DNA of 7,735 bases from Actinomycetes bacterium (GTDB lineage: Bacteria > Actinomycetota > Actinomycetes > Propionibacteriales > Nocardioidaceae): NCBI GenBank assembly GCA_023460975.1, contig JAEWOG010000102.1, positions 1-7,735 of the forward strand, given 5' to 3'. Below are positions 5,514 through 7,735 of this stretch, one piece after another. Made by a program: the position numbers and the translations under genes. A model generated the notes under the pieces. The model did no database searches. It had not been told where the DNA came from and saw nothing but the letters and a program-made list of their open reading frames with translations. Numbering within the stretch: position 1 is the first letter of the stretch; every line of letters starts with the position of its first letter.

Positions 5514-6167
5514 TCAGACGCCTGCGGTCGCTGCCTGCTTCGCGTGGCGCAGACCCAGCAGGCCCAGCAGGAGCATGATCACCGCTCCGATGAAGGCCAC
5601 GGCTGCCGCGATGCCGGCGATGGTGCCGATGGTGGCGAAGGCGTAGCCGTACAGGAGCAGGCCGCGAAGGGTGTTGCCCTTGAAGAGCGACTCGCTGCGG
5701 AAGCCGTTGACGGCTGCGACGGCGGCTTCCTTGTCCTCGGCGCTCAGGGTCTCGTCGGCCTCGATGGCCTTGGCGACGTCACCGGCCGAGGAGTAGGTCA
5801 TGGGGAGCTCGATGCCTTCAGTGTCGACACCCATGCCCTCGAGGGTCTCCACGAGGCCGTACGAGCCGCCGTTCATGTGGGCGAGGATGAAGTGGTCCGA
5901 GTAGGCCCGAGCTGCGGGACCGTTGTCGAGGGCCTCACCGGCGAAGGGCTCGAGGGCCTCGGCGTCGTCCTCGGAGATCGCGCCAGCCTCGAGCTGGGCG
6001 TCGATGGCCTCCTGGGTGGGCATCGTGATGTCCTGAGCCGAGAACTGCTCCTCGACCTGAGCACCGATGAAGGTGTTGGCCCAGGTGAGCAGGCCGCCGG
6101 CCACCAGCAGTACGACTGCGAGGAGCAGGCCAGTCCACGAGATCAGCTTGTCAAGTGTGGCGCGCAT
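5514..6167 (-). CDS. Small membrane protein of unknown function with a large extracytoplasmic domain
   Basis: 217 residues. A hydrophobic segment at about 9-30 follows a positively charged start, then a polar, acidic domain at about 31-165. A long hydrophobic stretch at about 168-206 (one or two membrane segments) ends in a basic tail, RHAK. With the N-terminus inside, the middle domain should face outward. The start ATG 6167 is preceded by GGAGG at 6173-6177, five bases away; the open frame extends upstream to 6290 without a signal. The pattern GNTLRGLLL-YAF before the second hydrophobic block seems shared with actinobacterial membrane proteins I recall, some of which carry the unsupported automatic name 'aromatic ring-opening dioxygenase LigA'. 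I see no enzyme motif and assign no function. It is monocistronic by position, with its own promoter candidate and terminator. Confidence 0.85.
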   Translation of the reverse strand: MRATLDKLISWTGLLLAVVLLVAGGLLTWANTFIGAQVEEQFSAQDITMPTQEAIDAQLEAGAISEDDAEALEPFAGEALDNGPAARAYSDHFILAHMNGGSYGLVETLEGMGVDTEGIELPMTYSSAGDVAKAIEADETLSAEDKEAAVAAVNGFRSESLFKGNTLRGLLLYGYAFATIGTIAGIAAAVAFIGAVIMLLLGLLGLRHAKQAATAGV

Positions 6168-6217
6168 GATGTCCTCCAACCCGGCGACCGGACCTCCCGG
6201 CCTGTCGAGCAAGAACA

Positions 6218-6223
6218 ACGCTA
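6218..6223 (-). promoter_or_regulatory. Candidate -10 of the membrane-protein gene
   Basis: TAGCGT on the minus strand fits the TAnnnT pattern and would give a leader of about 44 nt ahead of ATG 6167. No recognisable -35 lies 17-18 bp upstream; instead there is a 7-bp hairpin (6238-6256). Confidence 0.35.
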
Positions 6224-6237
6224 GGGGCTGCGACGCC

Positions 6238-6256
6238 CCCGTGGGGAGACCACGGG
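6238..6256. repeat. 7-bp inverted repeat upstream of the membrane-protein gene
   Basis: cccgtgg (6238-6244) and ccacggg (6250-6256) are exact reverse complements around a 5-nt centre, just upstream of the candidate -10. This is a plausible operator geometry for a dimeric regulator or a minor hairpin; neither can be decided from sequence. Confidence 0.35.
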
Positions 6257-6276
6257 ACCTCCGGCGAGGAACACGT

Positions 6277-6320
6277 GACCTTGGCCCCACGAGGGCGCTG
6301 TGGCGGCGGGACCTTGGCCC
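6277..6320. repeat. 11-bp direct repeats 33 bp apart
   Basis: gaccttggccc occurs at 6277-6287 and 6310-6320, a 33-bp period or about three helical turns. Both copies lie between the end of the MBL gene and the candidate promoter of the membrane-protein gene, outside any coding region. They could be paired regulator sites on one face of the helix; no regulator is identified. Confidence 0.45.
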
Positions 6321-6323
6321 GTG

Positions 6324-6342
6324 AAAAAGCCCCGCAGAAGGC
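6324..6342 (-). terminator. Candidate terminator after the mscR-MBL pair
   Basis: On the minus strand GCCTT-CTGC-GGGGC (6329-6342, including two G-U pairs) is followed at once by TTTTT (6324-6328), the only run of five T that I find on either strand in the non-coding part of the window. It lies about 11 bp past the stop at 6354. The stem is weak, the T-run convincing. Confidence 0.5.
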
Positions 6343-6353
6343 GATTTCGCAGG

Positions 6354-6977
6354 TCAACGACCCAATGCAGCGGCCTCGGCAGCGATCGTGGTGTCCTCGC
6401 CGTGCCCCGTGTGAACGACGGTGTCGTCGGGGAGGGCGAAGAGGCTGGCGCGGATCGACTCGACCAGGGTGTCGGCGTCCGAGAAGGAACGCCCGGTCGC
6501 CCCCGGCCCTCCGTGGAACAGGGTGTCGCCGGTGAAGACGCAGCCCAAGTCGGGGGCGTACAGGCACACCGCGCCCGGGGCGTGACCGGGCGTGTGGAGC
6601 ACCTGCAGCGACGTGCCGCCGACGGTGATCTGCTGGCCGTGGGCCAGGTCGACGTCCCACAGTTCGTCGGAGTGGGTCAGCTCCCACAGCGGCCGGTCGT
6701 CGGGGTGGAGCAGGATCGGCGCCCCGGAGCCCGCGTTGACCGCGACCCGGAGCGCGGGCGCGACGCGTACGTGGTCGTCATGGGCGTGGGTGCACACGAT
6801 CGCCTTCACCGTACGGTCCCCCACCACCGCGAGGATGGCGTCGACGTCGTGCGGGGCGTCGATGACGATGCACTCGGCGTCGTCACCCACGACCCAGATG
6901 TTGTTGTCGACGTCGAACGTCTCCCCGTCGAGGCTGAAGGTGCCGGAGACGACGGCGTGGTCGACCCGCGCGCTCAC
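6354..6977 (-). CDS. Metallo-beta-lactamase-fold hydrolase, likely partner of mycothiol-dependent formaldehyde oxidation
   Basis: 207 residues, glyoxalase-II-like, cytoplasmic (no signal peptide). The full dinuclear zinc set is visible: THAHDDH (63-69; His64, His66, Asp68, His69), His132 in HTPGH, Asp151 in FTGD and His192 in HTGHG. Such enzymes hydrolyse thioesters and related substrates. The GTG start overlaps the mscR stop (GTGA, 6974-6977), with GGAG at 6986-6989 eight bases upstream, so the two are translationally coupled. The same pair occurs in mycobacteria (mscR/adhE2 followed by an MBL-fold gene). I infer hydrolysis of S-formylmycothiol to formate and mycothiol, completing formaldehyde detoxification; this is a contextual assignment, not one read from active-site residues. 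Confidence 0.88.
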   Translation of the reverse strand: MSARVDHAVVSGTFSLDGETFDVDNNIWVVGDDAECIVIDAPHDVDAILAVVGDRTVKAIVCTHAHDDHVRVAPALRVAVNAGSGAPILLHPDDRPLWELTHSDELWDVDLAHGQQITVGGTSLQVLHTPGHAPGAVCLYAPDLGCVFTGDTLFHGGPGATGRSFSDADTLVESIRASLFALPDDTVVHTGHGEDTTIAAEAAALGR

Positions 6978-7735
6978 GCGCCGGGCTCCATCACCACGAC
7001 GGAACGCAGCACGCCGCCACGGTGCATGGTGGCGAACGCCTCCTCGACGTCGCCGAGGCCGATCTCCTCGGAGACGAAGGCATCGAGATCGAGCCTGCCC
7101 TGCTGGTAGAGGTCGACGAGCATCGGGAAGTCGCGGTCGGGCAGGCAGTCGCCGTACCAGGAGGACTTGAGCTTGCCGCCGCGGCCGAACACGTCGAGCA
7201 GCGGAACCGTGAGCTCCATCTCCGGGGTCGGCACGCCGACGAGGACGACGGTGCCTGCGAGGTCGCGGCCGTAGAAGGCCTGCCGCCAGGTGGCGGGGAG
7301 TCCGACGGCGTCGATGACGACATCGGCACCGAAGCCTCCGGTGCGCTCCTGGATCGTGGCGACGACCTCGTCCTCACTCATGCCCTTCGTCGACACGGTG
7401 TGCGTGGCACCGAAGTCGGTGGCCCAGGACAGCTTCTTCTCGTCGATGTCGAGGGCGATGATCGTGTTCGCTCCGGCCAGCGCCGAACCGGCGATCGCCG
7501 CGCAGCCGACACCGCCGGCACCGATCACGGCCACGGACTTGCCGCGGGTGACCTCACCGGTGTTGATGGCGGCGCCGATTCCGGCCATTATTCCGCAGCC
7601 GAGCAGTCCCACGACGGCCGGATCCGCCTCGGGCACCTTCGTGCACTGGCCTGCGGCGACGAGCGTCTTCTCGGCGAAGGATCCGATGCCCAGAGCGGCT
7701 TCGAGTTCGGTGCCGTCGGGCAGGGTCATCTTCTG
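6974..7735 (-). CDS. mscR: S-(hydroxymethyl)mycothiol dehydrogenase, 3' part (cut by window edge)
   Basis: The C-terminal 253 or so residues of a zinc-dependent medium-chain dehydrogenase; the frame is open to the right edge, and the ATG at 7727-7729 is internal (it sits in QKMTL). About 110 N-terminal residues, with the first catalytic zinc ligands and the structural Cys cluster, lie outside. Visible are LLGCG, carrying the third catalytic zinc ligand, the Rossmann motif GAGGVG, an acidic residue in ALDID consistent with NAD, GFGADVVIDAVG and LKSSWYGDCLP. The overall sequence, notably QCTKV, YGRDLAGTVVLVGVPTP and SSWYGDCLP, matches my memory of mycobacterial MscR (AdhE2). It oxidises the formaldehyde-mycothiol adduct to S-formylmycothiol and may also act as an S-nitrosomycothiol reductase. 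First gene of a coupled pair with the MBL hydrolase. Confidence 0.9.
   Translation of the reverse strand, partial: QKMTLPDGTELEAALGIGSFAEKTLVAAGQCTKVPEADPAVVGLLGCGIMAGIGAAINTGEVTRGKSVAVIGAGGVGCAAIAGSALAGANTIIALDIDEKKLSWATDFGATHTVSTKGMSEDEVVATIQERTGGFGADVVIDAVGLPATWRQAFYGRDLAGTVVLVGVPTPEMELTVPLLDVFGRGGKLKSSWYGDCLPDRDFPMLVDLYQQGRLDLDAFVSEEIGLGDVEEAFATMHRGGVLRSVVVMEPGA

Noticed and set aside
5514..6167. Aromatic ring-opening dioxygenase (LigA) identity for the membrane protein
   Set aside because: No dioxygenase metal ligands or fold are visible. The sequence is a membrane-anchored acidic domain with hydrophobic ends.
4214..6224. Overlapping plus-strand frames of 370 and 479 codons
   Set aside because: They run antisense to the GH3 lipoprotein and the membrane-protein gene, both of which show coherent signals (lipobox, catalytic motifs, membrane segments, ribosome binding site).
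7727..7729. ATG as the true start of the dehydrogenase
   Set aside because: The frame continues to the window edge with family-typical residues (QKM), and starting here would remove the N-terminal zinc-binding catalytic domain.

Overview
The window looks like ordinary chromosome of a high-GC actinobacterium, probably a Nocardioidaceae-like member of the Propionibacteriales. Three things point there: very GC-rich codon usage with frequent GTG starts, a groES-groEL pair of the GroEL1 type with a Gly/His tail under HrcA/CIRCE control, and a mycothiol-dependent formaldehyde dehydrogenase. Mycothiol is an actinobacterial thiol. The genus is inference from general resemblance only.

Layout, left to right. 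(1) Positions 1-268 hold no gene. They contain an 18-bp tandem duplication, a dispersed-repeat-like imperfect palindrome, a 17-bp-stem hairpin that probably ends the groESL transcript, and a further palindromic repeat cluster running into the 3' end of groEL. (2) groES (2028-2321) and groEL1 (269-1888) form a minus-strand operon with a 139-bp structured gap between them. (3) The 238-bp divergent region 2322-2559 carries two CIRCE operators, a candidate groES promoter and a leader hairpin. It also holds the apparently leaderless start of a plus-strand SAM-dependent methyltransferase with a THUMP-like C-terminus. (4) Convergent to that gene is a minus-strand lipoprotein of glycoside hydrolase family 3, NagZ-like. 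(5) Upstream of it are a perfect 15-bp hairpin and a minus-strand gene for a small membrane protein of unknown function. (6) At the right edge is a minus-strand pair: the 3' part of mscR (S-(hydroxymethyl)mycothiol dehydrogenase, cut by the window edge), overlapping by 4 bp a metallo-beta-lactamase-fold hydrolase.

Functionally there are three separate blocks: heat-shock protein folding (groESL), envelope or peptidoglycan recycling (the GH3 lipoprotein and perhaps the membrane protein), and formaldehyde detoxification (mscR plus the MBL hydrolase, the likely S-formylmycothiol-processing partner). I see no mobile element, CRISPR array, RNA gene or defence system, and no convincing undescribed multi-gene system. 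The items most worth a second look are the membrane protein of unknown role, the unassigned methyltransferase sharing the heat-shock control region, the repeat cluster after groEL, and 11-bp direct repeats 33 bp apart upstream of the membrane-protein gene.
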